A stretch of DNA of 64,000 bases from Deltaproteobacteria bacterium (GCA_016178705.1 JACOST010000028.1:785946-849945), one strand, 5' to 3'. Positions 41,546 to 50,504 are shown, counted from the stretch's first letter. Program-made: numbers and translations. The notes: generated from the letters alone by a model not told the origin.

Positions 41546-42223
41546 ATGAGATCGAGTGAAGGCAGTCGGCTTTGGCGCTTCCTAAACAGCCCCATCGTAG
41601 TTCTGGCGATTGGAGCTGCTCTATGGCCTGCCATTTCAGCCCTATCCGCGTCGATCAGTACACGATGGAGGATCGCGGCGGCCGCAACTGAACTGCGTGC
41701 GCTTGCCGAGAATCAAACGGCCAACTCCGAGGGCGGGAGTGTCAAGCTGCTGGTGTCAGGCTTCATCTCGCAAGCGGCGGATGGCTTCAGAGAGGCCTTT
41801 TCGCAGGTCGGCAACGATCACGCGAAGTCGATCGCAGAGATCCGTCAGATCCGGCCTCTGCTCGTGGTTTCCGAGGTCGCCGCGACCGCGTCCTCTGGGC
41901 CGTGGAAGGAAAAGATCGTTGGCCGGGTCGTGAATAACGCTGACGTTGCCGTGGAAAACCTCAACCTGTGTGTCATGTTCTTTGATGGTGATGGACATCT
42001 CATCGACGCCGAATACAGTTGGCTAAGAGATCAGCAGGTCGTCGAACCGAAGCAGACCGTGGCTTTTGCAATCGAACGTTCTCTTGGCCAGGGAAACGAG
42101 CCTATGAGTGAGCTGGCCAGGCGGAAGTCGCAGCGCATAGATGTGCAAGTTGCAAACTTCACGATCGTCCAGGCTCCAAGAAGCGAGGCAAGCTCAGGCC
42201 GGCGCGATCCGAATACGCAATGA
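41546..42223 (+). CDS. Membrane-anchored protein of unknown function
   Basis: A 225-residue protein with one hydrophobic segment (FLNSPIVVLAIGAALWPAI, about 12-30), a helical middle with no clear motif, and a C-terminal Ig-like segment (GRVVNNADVAVENLNLCVMF) of FxLYD type. ATG 41546 follows TAAGGGA. No family is recognised with confidence. It is near the MOSC gene but not clearly linked. Confidence 0.6.
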   Translation: MRSSEGSRLWRFLNSPIVVLAIGAALWPAISALSASISTRWRIAAAATELRALAENQTANSEGGSVKLLVSGFISQAADGFREAFSQVGNDHAKSIAEIRQIRPLLVVSEVAATASSGPWKEKIVGRVVNNADVAVENLNLCVMFFDGDGHLIDAEYSWLRDQQVVEPKQTVAFAIERSLGQGNEPMSELARRKSQRIDVQVANFTIVQAPRSEASSGRRDPNTQ

Positions 42224-42248
42224 ACGAAGACCGGATCTGTCTCCGGTC

Positions 42249-42274
42249 GTAGGGGCGCTGCTTGCTGCGCCCGG
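42249..42274 (+). repeat. REP copy upstream of the RAYT gene
   Basis: GTAGGGGCGCTGCTTGCTGC and the following GCCCGG share the core of the 35186 REP, with GGGCGC and GCGCCC as stem arms. It is 26 bases before the transposase start. Confidence 0.75.
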
Positions 42275-42300
42275 AGCGGAGCGGGAGGCGCTCAAGCGGA

Positions 42301-42915
42301 ATGACGGACAAAGCGATACACCCAGCACGCCGCCCTCTTCGCCTGCGCGACTACGACTATGCGAGTGCCGACTACTACTTCCTTACAGTCTGCACGTACA
42401 AGCGTGAGTGTTTGCTGGGCCAGGTAGCTGACGGACGTATGCAAGTCAGTGCGGAGGGTGCCGCCGTCACTCAGACGTGGCTTGGTTTGCCGGGACGCTT
42501 TCCCGCAGTAGTCCACGATGCGTTTGTGGTGATGCCGAACCACGTCCACGGAGTTTTGGTTCTGCGGCCGACAGATGTGGCCCCGGACTCCGCCGCCCCG
42601 GGCGCGGCAAGCAGCGCCCCTACATCGTCTGACCTCGCGCCACCTCATCGTCCCCCAACGCTTGGTGCGGTTGTGCGCGCGTTCAAGTCGATCTCCGCGA
42701 TTCGTGTCAACCAACTTTTGGCGCGTTCGGGTGCGGTTTGGCAACGCGGCTTCTACGACCATGTCGTGCGTGACGAGCCGTCGCTGCTCAGGATCAAGGA
42801 GTACATCGCGACGAACCCACTCCGATGGTCACTCGACCGGGAAAACCCCACGCGGACTGGCGAGGATGATTTCGATCGATGGCAGAGAACGTTTGCGCGA
42901 CACGGCGAAGGATGA
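42301..42915 (+). CDS. REP-associated tyrosine transposase (RAYT)
   Basis: A 204-residue Y1 HUH endonuclease of the TnpA_REP family. The HUH motif is MPNHVHGVLV, with His81 and His83, and the nucleophilic Tyr152 is in RGFYDHVVRDE. It cuts and moves single-stranded REP DNA. REP copies lie before it, after it and within it. Residues of about 87-119 (rich in Ala/Pro/Ser) form an unusual insertion between the HUH strand and LGAVVRAFKS, and part of that is encoded by the internal REP. ATG 42301 fits the family start. Confidence 0.88.
   Translation: MTDKAIHPARRPLRLRDYDYASADYYFLTVCTYKRECLLGQVADGRMQVSAEGAAVTQTWLGLPGRFPAVVHDAFVVMPNHVHGVLVLRPTDVAPDSAAPGAASSAPTSSDLAPPHRPPTLGAVVRAFKSISAIRVNQLLARSGAVWQRGFYDHVVRDEPSLLRIKEYIATNPLRWSLDRENPTRTGEDDFDRWQRTFARHGEG
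42597..42623 (-). repeat. REP copy inside the RAYT coding sequence
   Basis: The reverse complement of 42597-42623 is a REP identical in core to 35186 and 42249 (starting GTAGGGGCGCTGCTTGCCGC). It is in frame and encodes residues 99-108 of the transposase. Confidence 0.8.
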
Positions 42916-42930
42916 ATGATGGAGCGAACG

Positions 42931-42956
42931 GAGGGGCGCTGCTTGCTGCGCCCCTC
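42931..42956 (+). repeat. REP copy downstream of the RAYT gene
   Basis: A perfect 9-bp stem GAGGGGCGC / GCGCCCCTC with loop TGCTTGCT, 15 bases after the RAYT stop. Confidence 0.75.
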
Positions 42957-42976
42957 CTGCCCTCCGGGCGCACGCC

Positions 42977-43954
42977 GTGTCAGACACATCGCATCGCATG
43001 ACCACATACGCCGCTGATCTCGCTGCGGTCCGCGACGCCGCGCAGCGCATCGCCAGCGTCGCCCATCGCACGCCGATGGCCACCTGCGCTACGCTCGACG
43101 CGCTGGCGGGGCGATCCCTCTTCTTCAAGTGCGAACAGTTGCAGAAAGTCGGCGCGTTCAAGTTTCGCGGCGCGGCCAATGCGGTGATGAAACTGTCCGA
43201 CGACGCCGCGGCGCGCGGCGTGGTCACGCACAGCTCGGGCAATCACGCGCAGGCGCTGGCGCTCGCCGCCAAGCTGCGCGGAATTCCAGCGCACATCGTC
43301 ATGCCGCGCAACGCCTCGCCGGTGAAACTGCGGGCGGTCGAAGGCTACGGTGCGCGCGTGATCGCGTGCGAGCCGACGCTGAGTGCGCGCGCCAGTACTG
43401 CGGCTGCGGTGGTCAGCGAGACCGGCGCCACCTTGATTCACCCCTACAACAATCCCGACATCATCGCCGGCCAAGGCACCGCAGCGCTGGAGCTGATGGA
43501 ACAAGTTCCCCAACTCGATGCCATCATTGCGCCGGTTGGTGGCGGCGGCTTGCTCGCCGGCACGGCCATCGCCGCGAAAGGGCTCAGCCCGTCGATTCGC
43601 ATCATTGCCGGGGAACCCGAGGGCGCTGACGACGCGGCGCGCTCGCTGGCGGCGGGCACGCTGATCCCTCAAACCGCGCCGAACACGCTCGCCGACGGCC
43701 TCCTCACCGGCCTCGGCGAACTGACCTGGCCGATCATCCGCGACCATGTCGAACGCGTCGTCACCGTCAGCGATGCGCAGATCGTCGCCGCCATGCGTCT
43801 GGCCTGGGAGCGGGCGAAGCTCTTGATCGAACCGAGCGCGGCGGTGGCGCTGGCGGTGGCACTCAGCGAGGAGTTCAAGGCGTTGCGCGATCTCAATCGC
43901 GTCGGCATCGTGCTGAGCGGCGGCAACGTCGACCTCGATCATTTGCCGTGGTAG
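42977..43954 (+). CDS. PLP-dependent serine/threonine ammonia-lyase or racemase
   Basis: A 325-residue fold-type II PLP enzyme. Lys62 in VGAFKFRGAAN is the PLP Lys. THSSGNHAQALA is the substrate loop and APVGGGGLLAG the phosphate-binding glycine loop. The C-terminal metal-site-like LSGGNVDL follows. It lacks the C-terminal regulatory domain of IlvA, so threonine/serine dehydratase, hydroxyaspartate ammonia-lyase or serine racemase are all possible. Start: GTG 42977, or ATG 42998. SDR follows 39 bases later. Confidence 0.85.
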   Translation: MSDTSHRMTTYAADLAAVRDAAQRIASVAHRTPMATCATLDALAGRSLFFKCEQLQKVGAFKFRGAANAVMKLSDDAAARGVVTHSSGNHAQALALAAKLRGIPAHIVMPRNASPVKLRAVEGYGARVIACEPTLSARASTAAAVVSETGATLIHPYNNPDIIAGQGTAALELMEQVPQLDAIIAPVGGGGLLAGTAIAAKGLSPSIRIIAGEPEGADDAARSLAAGTLIPQTAPNTLADGLLTGLGELTWPIIRDHVERVVTVSDAQIVAAMRLAWERAKLLIEPSAAVALAVALSEEFKALRDLNRVGIVLSGGNVDLDHLPW

Positions 43955-43993
43955 CGTCCCACGGCTCGCAGAATTATCCAGGAGGACATCAGC

Positions 43994-44863
43994 GTGGCAG
44001 AACGATTGACCGGTAAAGTCGCGGTGATCACCGGCGCCGCCAATGGCATCGGACGCGGCACGACGCTGCGATTTCTGGCCGAAGGCGCGCGCGTGATCGC
44101 GGCGGATCTGAATGCGACCACCGGCGCCGAGATGCTCGAACTGGCCGCGCGCGCCGGGCACCGCGAGCGCGTTCGCTTCATCAAGACCGACGTGGCGCAG
44201 GAAGTGGACGTGGCAGCGGCGATCGATCTCGCCGTCTCAGCATTCGGCCGCCTCGACTGCGTCTTCAACAACGCCGGCGTGGTCGGCGCGATCGGACCGA
44301 TCGATCAGCTCGGCGCCGACGACTGGGACTACACGTTTGCCGTGTTGGTGCGCGGAGTCTTCCTCGGCATGAAGCACGCCGCGCGGGTGTTCAAGCGGCA
44401 GGGCGGCGGCGGCGCAATCATCAGCACCGCGTCGATCGCGGGCCTCAGCGGCGGCGACGGGCCGCAAGCGTACTCGGCGTCGAAGGCGGCGGTGATCAAC
44501 CTGACCCGCGCCGTCGCGGTCGAGTTGGCGCCGTTCAAAATTCGCGTCAACGCAATCTGCCCGGGCGGGATTCTCACACCGCTGCTGCACCGCGGCAGCC
44601 CCGAGATGATCCAATCCGTGCTCGAGAAGATGCAGCCGTGGCCCGAGGCGGGTCTGCCCGAACACATCGCCGCCGCGGCGCTGTTTCTGGCCAGCGACGA
44701 TGCGGCCTTCGTCACCGGCGAAGCGCTGGTGGTCGACGGCGGCCTCACGGCGGCGGGCGGCAACGCGATGAAGGCGCTGGGGCAAGGCGAGTTGTCGCTC
44801 CAGGTCGTCGGCGTCGATCGCGGCACGACCGGACTCGAATCCACGCTGCGCGCCATTGAGTAG
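43994..44863 (+). CDS. Short-chain dehydrogenase/reductase
   Basis: A 289-residue NAD(P)-dependent oxidoreductase. The cofactor loop is TGAANGIGRG (13-22) and Asp38 in IAADLN suggests NAD. NNAG is at 92-95. The catalytic residues are Ser147, Tyr160 and Lys164. It starts at GTG with AGGAGG ahead. The C-terminal extension (about 265-289) is longer than in the classical family. Substrate unknown. The thioesterase gene follows closely. Confidence 0.92.
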   Translation: MAERLTGKVAVITGAANGIGRGTTLRFLAEGARVIAADLNATTGAEMLELAARAGHRERVRFIKTDVAQEVDVAAAIDLAVSAFGRLDCVFNNAGVVGAIGPIDQLGADDWDYTFAVLVRGVFLGMKHAARVFKRQGGGGAIISTASIAGLSGGDGPQAYSASKAAVINLTRAVAVELAPFKIRVNAICPGGILTPLLHRGSPEMIQSVLEKMQPWPEAGLPEHIAAAALFLASDDAAFVTGEALVVDGGLTAAGGNAMKALGQGELSLQVVGVDRGTTGLESTLRAIE

Positions 44864-44879
44864 CTTACGAGTAGCCCGC

Positions 44880-45296
44880 ATGCGCCGGCCGATCGTCTAC
44901 GACCACGAATACAATGGCTGCTTCGGTTGCGGGCCGCACAACCCTGCGGGCCTGCGCCTCCGCTTCTTCGAAACCGAAGACGGCGTCGAGGTGGAGTACA
45001 ACGTTCCGCCGCACCTGGAAGGCGCGGCGGGTGTCGTTCACGGTGGCATCCAAGCCACTCTGCTCGACGAGACGCTGTGCATGACGGCGTACGCCAAGCT
45101 CGGACATTCGGTGGTGACCGGCGAACTCAGCGTGCGCTACGTGCGGCCCGCGCCAACCGGCGCGCCGCTGCTCGCCCGCGGCCGTATCGTCGAGACCAAG
45201 GAGCGCAGCGCCTTCATCGAAGGCGCGATCTATCTGCAGTCGACCGGAGAGGAGCTGACGCGCGCCCGCGGGCGGTTCTTCCGCCACGCCGAGTAG
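44880..45296 (+). CDS. PaaI-type acyl-CoA thioesterase
   Basis: A 138-residue hotdog-fold thioesterase. GVVHGGIQATLLDETL carries the HGG loop and the catalytic acidic residue. The N-terminal CFGCGPHNPAGLRL is typical of the group related to THEM4. It would hydrolyse an acyl-CoA. ATG 44880 lies 16 bases after the SDR stop. A TTG at 44856 overlapping that gene is an alternative. Confidence 0.85.
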   Translation: MRRPIVYDHEYNGCFGCGPHNPAGLRLRFFETEDGVEVEYNVPPHLEGAAGVVHGGIQATLLDETLCMTAYAKLGHSVVTGELSVRYVRPAPTGAPLLARGRIVETKERSAFIEGAIYLQSTGEELTRARGRFFRHAE

Positions 45297-45311
45297 TCCA
45301 GTTGTGAGTGC

Positions 45312-45336
45312 CGGGGCGGGCCCGTGGCCCGCCCCG
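45312..45336. terminator. Bidirectional hairpin terminator
   Basis: CGGGGCGGGCC (45312-45322) pairs perfectly with 45326-45336 with a three-base loop, in the 54 bases between two converging genes. Confidence 0.7.
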
Positions 45337-45350
45337 CTAGTCTTGAAGCA

Positions 45351-47327
45351 CTAACGTACGAAGTACGATCCGAGGAGCAAGAACATCTCGTCCTCCGTGG
45401 TCACACCGCCGTGCACCGGGCAGGCGTCGCAGACACCGTCACCGCGGCTGGGCGACGAATCACATGACGCGTTGCGCTCGGCGTCGTTCTTCCCACCGCA
45501 TGCGGCCCCGACATGGCCGGCCACGCAATTGGTCGGCACGAAGCACGGCCCGCCAATCACGGCCGGTGGTGAGTTCGAGCGCGTCTTCACTTCGCTCGGA
45601 TTGCTATAGCCGTTGTCGTACAGCGAGCAGTACGTGAAGGTGCGCTCGTCCACCAGCGACTGCGCCCCGGGCAGATCCATCGGCGGATCGAAGCGTACCA
45701 CCGTCGGATCGTTATAGACCAGACTGAGGTACAGCATGTTGGTGGTCGCATCGCGGCTGATGGTGCTGGCTGCGCTGGTGAGCGCGGTCTGTACCGACGC
45801 GACCAACTCGTCGACGGTGATCTCGCGATCGCCATTCACGTCCGCGCGCACGCACGCATCGGCCGAGCCATTACCGAGCGCGATGTTCATGCTGATGATC
45901 AGTTCGTCGACCGTCACGCTGTCATCGAAGTTGCAGTCGCCGATGTGAATCGTGCGCGTCGACTGACACGGCGCGCCGGCGCAAATGTCGGGACTGACGA
46001 AGTCGGTGCCGAGTGGCTCGCACGCGGCGCCCGCGTTGGATCCACCGCTGCATGTGAACGACCCGCGGAACGCTCGGAAACGCTTGCCGTGACGATGGGT
46101 GTGCGAGGTGATTTCGAAGACGTGCGAGTCAGGCGGGAACAAGAAGGTGTTGCAGACCTCCTCGGTGGTAAACGCCGGCACCGACATCGCGAAGATGTGG
46201 TTGACGTCGAAGATGTTCTCGACGATGTTCTCCTGCTCCGCCGGCGACGCGAAGGTCAAGTTGATCCACGCTTCGAGTTTGCCGGGCGTGTCGGTGAGAT
46301 TGAAGGCGTGGGAGTTCCACGTGATGATCCCCTTCAACGGAAACTCGGTGTACACGCCGTCGGCGAAGGTGTGTTGCACGGCGGTCTGCTGCGTCCCGGT
46401 CACGCCGAAGGTGTTGAAGCCGAAGCCTGCGTCCGGCGGACCAAAGCCGATACAGCCAATGCTGGGCACCGGGTCGGTGGCGCATTCGCCGGCGCCGCAT
46501 TCGCCGAGCGCGGTCGGATCGCATCCAGTGCCGTCGTGCGCACCGCCATGGCAGGTGAAGTCGCCCCACGCGGGATCGTCGGGCTCGGCGGTGCCGCCGT
46601 ACGGAAATGCGATCATGTGATGGCTGAGCGGGTCTTGGCGGATCTGGCTACGCTTGAGGCGAAACTTGGTGCCGGTCGGATCGCGGAACTCGGCCGGGAC
46701 TTTGTCGGTGAAGTCGAAGTACGTCGCGAAGCAAACTTCCTGTTCGTGCATCGGTGCGAGCACCAAGCGCGGCATATGGAGTTGCACGCCCTCGCCGGCA
46801 GCGGGCGGCGGCAACGGGTCGATGGTGATCGGCTTCGGCGGGGGTAGGCAGGCGTCGAGCAACTCACCGGTCTGCGCGACGACGCCGTCGCGCGAGGCGC
46901 CGAACTCGATCCAGCGTCGCACGGCCTCGACTTCATTTCCGCTCAGCGCCGGCAACGGATCGAGCGGCATCGCCCGCAGCGGCGCGTGAAACTCGCTCGG
47001 CAGCGTCTTGGCGGCGAGGTTCACAAACAGCAAGCTGTCGTCGGGTTGCCCCGGAATCACGCGCTCCCATCCAGGCGCACTGTGTGACAGCTTACTGACC
47101 AGGCTATCGTAGGAAGCGCCGGCGCGAAGATCGAGTCCACTCGCCATGGCTTCGCCGTGGCAGACCGCGCTGGCGCAGCCTTTGTTTTCGAAGATAGCCT
47201 TCTGAATCAATGCGAAGGTGCTCGGAAACGTCGCGTCGCAAGTTTGCTCCGCGCGCGCGGGCAAGACGGCAGCCAGCAGTGCACCAACCAGAATCAAGCC
47301 CATCAAAACGCCGCGCCGAAATCGCAT
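45351..47327 (-). CDS. Secreted copper type II monooxygenase-like protein with dockerin-like repeats
   Basis: A 658-residue exported protein. The signal peptide is residues 1-26 (ending ARAEQ). It opens with a cytochrome-like segment with CASAVCHG, but the spacing is C-x4-C-H, not the heme motif. Central regions HHMIAFPYGG and FEITSHTHRHGKRF are like the His-rich copper sites of the PHM-type monooxygenases. Two calcium-loop dockerin-like repeats follow, at DCNFDDSVTVDELI and DVNGDREITVDELV. The C-terminus is Cys-rich. ATG 47327 follows GGAGGG. Dockerins could bind the cohesin-like lipoprotein at 3305-4582. Confidence 0.72.
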   Translation of the reverse strand: MRFRRGVLMGLILVGALLAAVLPARAEQTCDATFPSTFALIQKAIFENKGCASAVCHGEAMASGLDLRAGASYDSLVSKLSHSAPGWERVIPGQPDDSLLFVNLAAKTLPSEFHAPLRAMPLDPLPALSGNEVEAVRRWIEFGASRDGVVAQTGELLDACLPPPKPITIDPLPPPAAGEGVQLHMPRLVLAPMHEQEVCFATYFDFTDKVPAEFRDPTGTKFRLKRSQIRQDPLSHHMIAFPYGGTAEPDDPAWGDFTCHGGAHDGTGCDPTALGECGAGECATDPVPSIGCIGFGPPDAGFGFNTFGVTGTQQTAVQHTFADGVYTEFPLKGIITWNSHAFNLTDTPGKLEAWINLTFASPAEQENIVENIFDVNHIFAMSVPAFTTEEVCNTFLFPPDSHVFEITSHTHRHGKRFRAFRGSFTCSGGSNAGAACEPLGTDFVSPDICAGAPCQSTRTIHIGDCNFDDSVTVDELIISMNIALGNGSADACVRADVNGDREITVDELVASVQTALTSAASTISRDATTNMLYLSLVYNDPTVVRFDPPMDLPGAQSLVDERTFTYCSLYDNGYSNPSEVKTRSNSPPAVIGGPCFVPTNCVAGHVGAACGGKNDAERNASCDSSPSRGDGVCDACPVHGGVTTEDEMFLLLGSYFVR

Positions 47328-47506
47328 ACACCCTCCGCTCCGGATCGTAGACAGGTAAGGTAGCATCAGGCGCAATGCTAGCTCAAGCCAATTTCTTCTT
47401 CGTCAAACTTCGAGGATCCAATGCCCCGACGGGAGCAGCGGAAGACACAAGCTAGAAGCCTGTGCCACCATCACTAGATCCCAGTAGATGGAACCTCAAA
47501 ATAGTG

Positions 47507-47527
47507 GCACCGGTATCTTGCCGGTGC
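47507..47527. repeat. Hairpin GCACCGG/CCGGTGC
   Basis: A 7-bp perfect stem with loop TATCTTG, three bases beyond the stop of the minus-strand gene at 47530. It resembles the dispersed 'GCACCGG-ATCTTG-CCGGTGC' intergenic repeat. It may also act as a terminator for that gene. Confidence 0.5.
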
Positions 47528-47529
47528 AT

Positions 47530-48477
47530 TCACGCAACCTGATCGAGATACTCCGACAGCCCGTAGCCGACGTGATTGCCGCAGCGCCATTCGGTCATGC
47601 CTTCGCTGATGCGGGTGATTTGGCCGTCTTTACGATTGCGCAGCGGGATCATCGTCAGCACCTTGCCCCTGATGTCGAAGTCGCCGATCGCGGTGTGCAG
47701 CTTCGCCGTGATGCGGTCATGGTAGTGAGCTTCGCCAGCCCAGTCGGTGTGAAGATCGAGATGAGTCACGAAGTGGTTCTCGCCGTCCTTGAATACGAAA
47801 CCCGACAGCAGCTCGGTACCGTTGCGCATGACGATCTGTGAACCCATGAACCCGAAGTCATCGTCGAACTCGCAGGTGAGCCAGCGATAGTACGCCGGCG
47901 ACTGCCACGAGCGCGGTCCCCACGAATGATCCCGCAGGCCGTGGCCGGTGAGCGGCGTGGTCTGACCGTTGATAGTGATGCTGCCCACGGCTTTGACGTG
48001 CTGCTCGTAGTGACCCTTGGCGAAGACCATTGCGCTGTTCTCCGCGTCGCTCTCGCCGCCGTAGAGCGGGCTGAGTCCGGCGTAGTCGAGCTGCAGCGTC
48101 ACCGGTTGGTGCGGGTTGCTGGTGAAGGCGCGCTTCGGGTTCTCCAATTCGAGGGGCCGGGCCAAGTACACCGCGGTGCCGTCATAGCTGACCCGCAGAT
48201 GTTTCACCGGCTCGACGACCTCGAACTTCATCCCGCCGGCGTTGAACGCGGAGTTGTCGGCGATCTCGGGTCGCATGTAGTTGAACAACGCGGTGCCGTC
48301 AGGCTGATACACCGCCAGGGTCACCTCGGCGTAGCGCTCGTTGGCGCGGTTGCCGACGCGCGCGAAGCCACCCAGCCGTGCCGCGCGGTCGTAGAAGTTG
48401 AAGTACATGCTCTCGTTGAAATTCGACTCGCCGGTGTTCTCGTGCATGTACTCGTCTTGGGGTTTCACGGCATGCAT
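47530..48477 (-). CDS. CrtC/AttH-like lipocalin-type protein, function unknown
   Basis: A 315-residue protein. The central segment GHGLRDHSWGPRSWQSPAYY is typical of the AttH/hydroxyneurosporene-synthase-like lipocalin folds (also found in families of unknown function). GFARVGNRANERYAEV and EWRCGNHVGYGLSEYL flank it. AAGGAGCAACC precedes the ATG at 48477. It may act on a hydrophobic substrate. DUF2804 (27399) has a comparable fold. Confidence 0.72.
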   Translation of the reverse strand: MHAVKPQDEYMHENTGESNFNESMYFNFYDRAARLGGFARVGNRANERYAEVTLAVYQPDGTALFNYMRPEIADNSAFNAGGMKFEVVEPVKHLRVSYDGTAVYLARPLELENPKRAFTSNPHQPVTLQLDYAGLSPLYGGESDAENSAMVFAKGHYEQHVKAVGSITINGQTTPLTGHGLRDHSWGPRSWQSPAYYRWLTCEFDDDFGFMGSQIVMRNGTELLSGFVFKDGENHFVTHLDLHTDWAGEAHYHDRITAKLHTAIGDFDIRGKVLTMIPLRNRKDGQITRISEGMTEWRCGNHVGYGLSEYLDQVA

Positions 48478-48517
48478 GGTTGCTCCTTTGTTTGTCGGCT
48501 CTTGCCTGGTCTACGGA

Positions 48518-48612
48518 GGTTTTACAACGGATTGAACAGATCGAGCGGATTCGGCCACATACTTCGAATCTTCTTCCGGAAATCCGTTCAATCCGTTTAA
48601 TCCGTTGTAGAC
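48518..48612. repeat. Inverted nine-base-periodic repeat (AATCCGTTT type)
   Basis: ACAACGGATTGAACAGAT at the left faces AATCCGTTC-AATCCGTTT-AATCCGTTG at the right, forming an imperfect hairpin. A short relative lies at 27357-27390. It fills the gap between two minus-strand genes. Confidence 0.6.
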
Positions 48613-48622
48613 TATCCGGCTC

Positions 48623-50005
48623 CTACGATCCCTGATCCAAGGCCTCCACGATCTCGATCAGTCGACGCGTGCCGTTGCGGAGATTTTCGATTGAGAGCCG
48701 CTCGTTGGTGCCGTGGACACGACTGTCCTCGTCTTCGCTGACTTCAAATGGAACGAAGCCGTAACTGACGATACCCTTGGTGCGGAAGTAATGACTGTCG
48801 GTGAATCCTGTCAGCACGCTCGGCACCACCGGGATATGCTCGCGCGCGGCAACCGCTTGCACCGCGCGATACAGCGGGGTGTCGGTCGGCGACGACGACG
48901 GCGGGAAGCTGAGCAGCTTCTCGATCGTGATCGCGTCGTCGTTGACGACTTGCGTGACGGCCTGAATGAACGTCTCGGGATTCTCGTCGGGCAGGAGGCG
49001 GCAATCGACCTCGGCGGTCGCGGTGCGCGGGATGACGTTGGTCTTGTTGCTCGCGTTCAACACCGTCGGCGCAGTGGTGTCGCGGACCAACGCGGCATCG
49101 TGACGATCGGCGAGGAACTCAGTGCGAAAGTCGGCGTCACCCAGCGCCAGCTTCAAGTCGCGGTAGCCCGCGCGGCGGGCCTCCGGCGCGGTGTCGGCAA
49201 GCGCGGCGTAGTAGGCGGCGACCTCGGGCACCACGCGCACCTCGGGTTGATAGTGGTGCAAGCGGTCGAGTGCGCCGACCAGGCGCGTCACCGCCGTCTC
49301 CGGCCGCGGCGCGGAGCCGTGCCCCGCCTCGCCGGTGGCGGTCAGTTTCAGCCAGCACGGCGTCTTCTCCGACACCGCGACCTCGTAGGCGCGGCTGCCA
49401 TCGGCGCGGATCTGGATGGCGCCGCCTTCGTTCAACAGGAACTCGGCGTTGCGCACGAGATCGAGGTGATGGTCGGCAAACCAACCGGCACCGTTGAGCC
49501 CACCGGCCTCTTCATCCGCGGTACCGACGAAGATGAGATCGCGCTTGAGGTGAACCCCGGCGCGCTTGAGCGCGATCATGGCGGTGGCATCGACCGCGCC
49601 GACGCCTTTGCAATCCATCGCTCCACGACCCCAGACGTAGCCGTCGCGAATCGTGCCGGAGAACGGCGGCAGGTCCCAGCCGCTGGCATCCGCGGGCACG
49701 ACATCGAGGTGATTGAGCAACACCAGCGGCCTCTCCGCGCCCGTGCCGGCGAGACGCGCGACCACGATCCCGCGCCCCTTACTCGACTGCAACACTTGGT
49801 TGTCGATACCGGCGTGCTTGAACTGCGCGGCGAGAAACTTCGCCGCAGCGATTTCGTTGCCCGGCGGATTGGTCGTGTCGATCCGAATGTACGCGCTCAG
49901 CAACTGCGCCGCCTGATCTCCCGCCTGCCGCCAATCGATGTCGGTCGCCTGAGCGCTGAGCGGCAGCAGCGCCGACCACATGCAAAACTGCAGAAGTCTT
50001 TTCAT
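48623..50005 (-). CDS. M20 family zinc peptidase, exported
   Basis: A 460-residue metallopeptidase of the carboxypeptidase/ArgE/DapE type with a signal peptide (MKRLLQFCMWSALLPLSAQAT). Zinc ligands are in LLNHLDVVP, GRGAMDCKGVG, GTADEEAGG and a C-terminal VHGTNE. A dimerisation domain sits between. It probably trims a peptide or acyl-amino acid in the periplasm. ATG 50005 gives the signal peptide. A start four codons upstream is also possible. Confidence 0.88.
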   Translation of the reverse strand: MKRLLQFCMWSALLPLSAQATDIDWRQAGDQAAQLLSAYIRIDTTNPPGNEIAAAKFLAAQFKHAGIDNQVLQSSKGRGIVVARLAGTGAERPLVLLNHLDVVPADASGWDLPPFSGTIRDGYVWGRGAMDCKGVGAVDATAMIALKRAGVHLKRDLIFVGTADEEAGGLNGAGWFADHHLDLVRNAEFLLNEGGAIQIRADGSRAYEVAVSEKTPCWLKLTATGEAGHGSAPRPETAVTRLVGALDRLHHYQPEVRVVPEVAAYYAALADTAPEARRAGYRDLKLALGDADFRTEFLADRHDAALVRDTTAPTVLNASNKTNVIPRTATAEVDCRLLPDENPETFIQAVTQVVNDDAITIEKLLSFPPSSSPTDTPLYRAVQAVAAREHIPVVPSVLTGFTDSHYFRTKGIVSYGFVPFEVSEDEDSRVHGTNERLSIENLRNGTRRLIEIVEALDQGS

Positions 50006-50007
50006 CC

Positions 50008-50040
50008 CAGTCCCCAATCCCTAACCGCCAACCCCGCCCT
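50008..50040. repeat. Heptanucleotide-periodic run (CCCCAATC-CCTAACC type)
   Basis: The gap between VOC and M20 genes reads as units AGTCCCC, AATCCCT, AACCGCC, AACCCCG. It overlaps the 3' end of the VOC gene and matches the run inside the cyclase gene at 23962-24018. Confidence 0.5.
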
Positions 50041-50443
50041 CCTTCAGCTCCACGATGTATCCGTCGGGGTCGCGAACATAGATCGACAGTCCCATCCCGG
50101 TCGCGCCCATCCTTGGCACCGGCTGGTCGTCGATCAACTCGATGCCGCGCGACTTGAGCAGCGCGATCAGCTCGATCAGCGGCGGCTGCGCGACTCGCAC
50201 GCACAGGTGCATGAAGCCGCCGGCGTTCATACCGACCGCGGGATCGTAGGTCGAGTCGGGAACAAGGTCGATGAGCTGCCCGCCGACCCGCGCCGAAACA
50301 AACGGCCGCGTACCGGCGCGGTACTGATCGAGGAACTCGATCGGCAAGCCGAGCAGCTCGCCATAGAAACGCAGCGACGCGTCGAGATCGCGAACGCGGA
50401 GTACGAAGTGATCGAGTCCTTCGACCTGAATCGCCGCGTTCAT
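50021..50443 (-). CDS. VOC-family (glyoxalase-type) protein
   Basis: A 140-residue vicinal oxygen chelate protein. GLDHFVLRVRDLDAS starts the domain, with His12 as a metal ligand. HLCVRV and YIVELKEG supply the others. It could be a dioxygenase, lyase or fosfomycin-resistance-like enzyme. It overlaps the upstream gap of the M20 peptidase and probably shares its transcript. Confidence 0.82.
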   Translation of the reverse strand: MNAAIQVEGLDHFVLRVRDLDASLRFYGELLGLPIEFLDQYRAGTRPFVSARVGGQLIDLVPDSTYDPAVGMNAGGFMHLCVRVAQPPLIELIALLKSRGIELIDDQPVPRMGATGMGLSIYVRDPDGYIVELKEGGVGG

Positions 50444-50504
50444 GCTTGCTCCCGATGCTTCAATGACGTTGCTACACCACTCACGACAACGCTCACGATA
50501 GCGT

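Noticed and set aside
47208..47260. Cytochrome c heme site in the copper-monooxygenase-like protein
   Set aside because: The motif is C-x4-CH (CASAVCH), not CxxCH, so normal heme attachment cannot be claimed.
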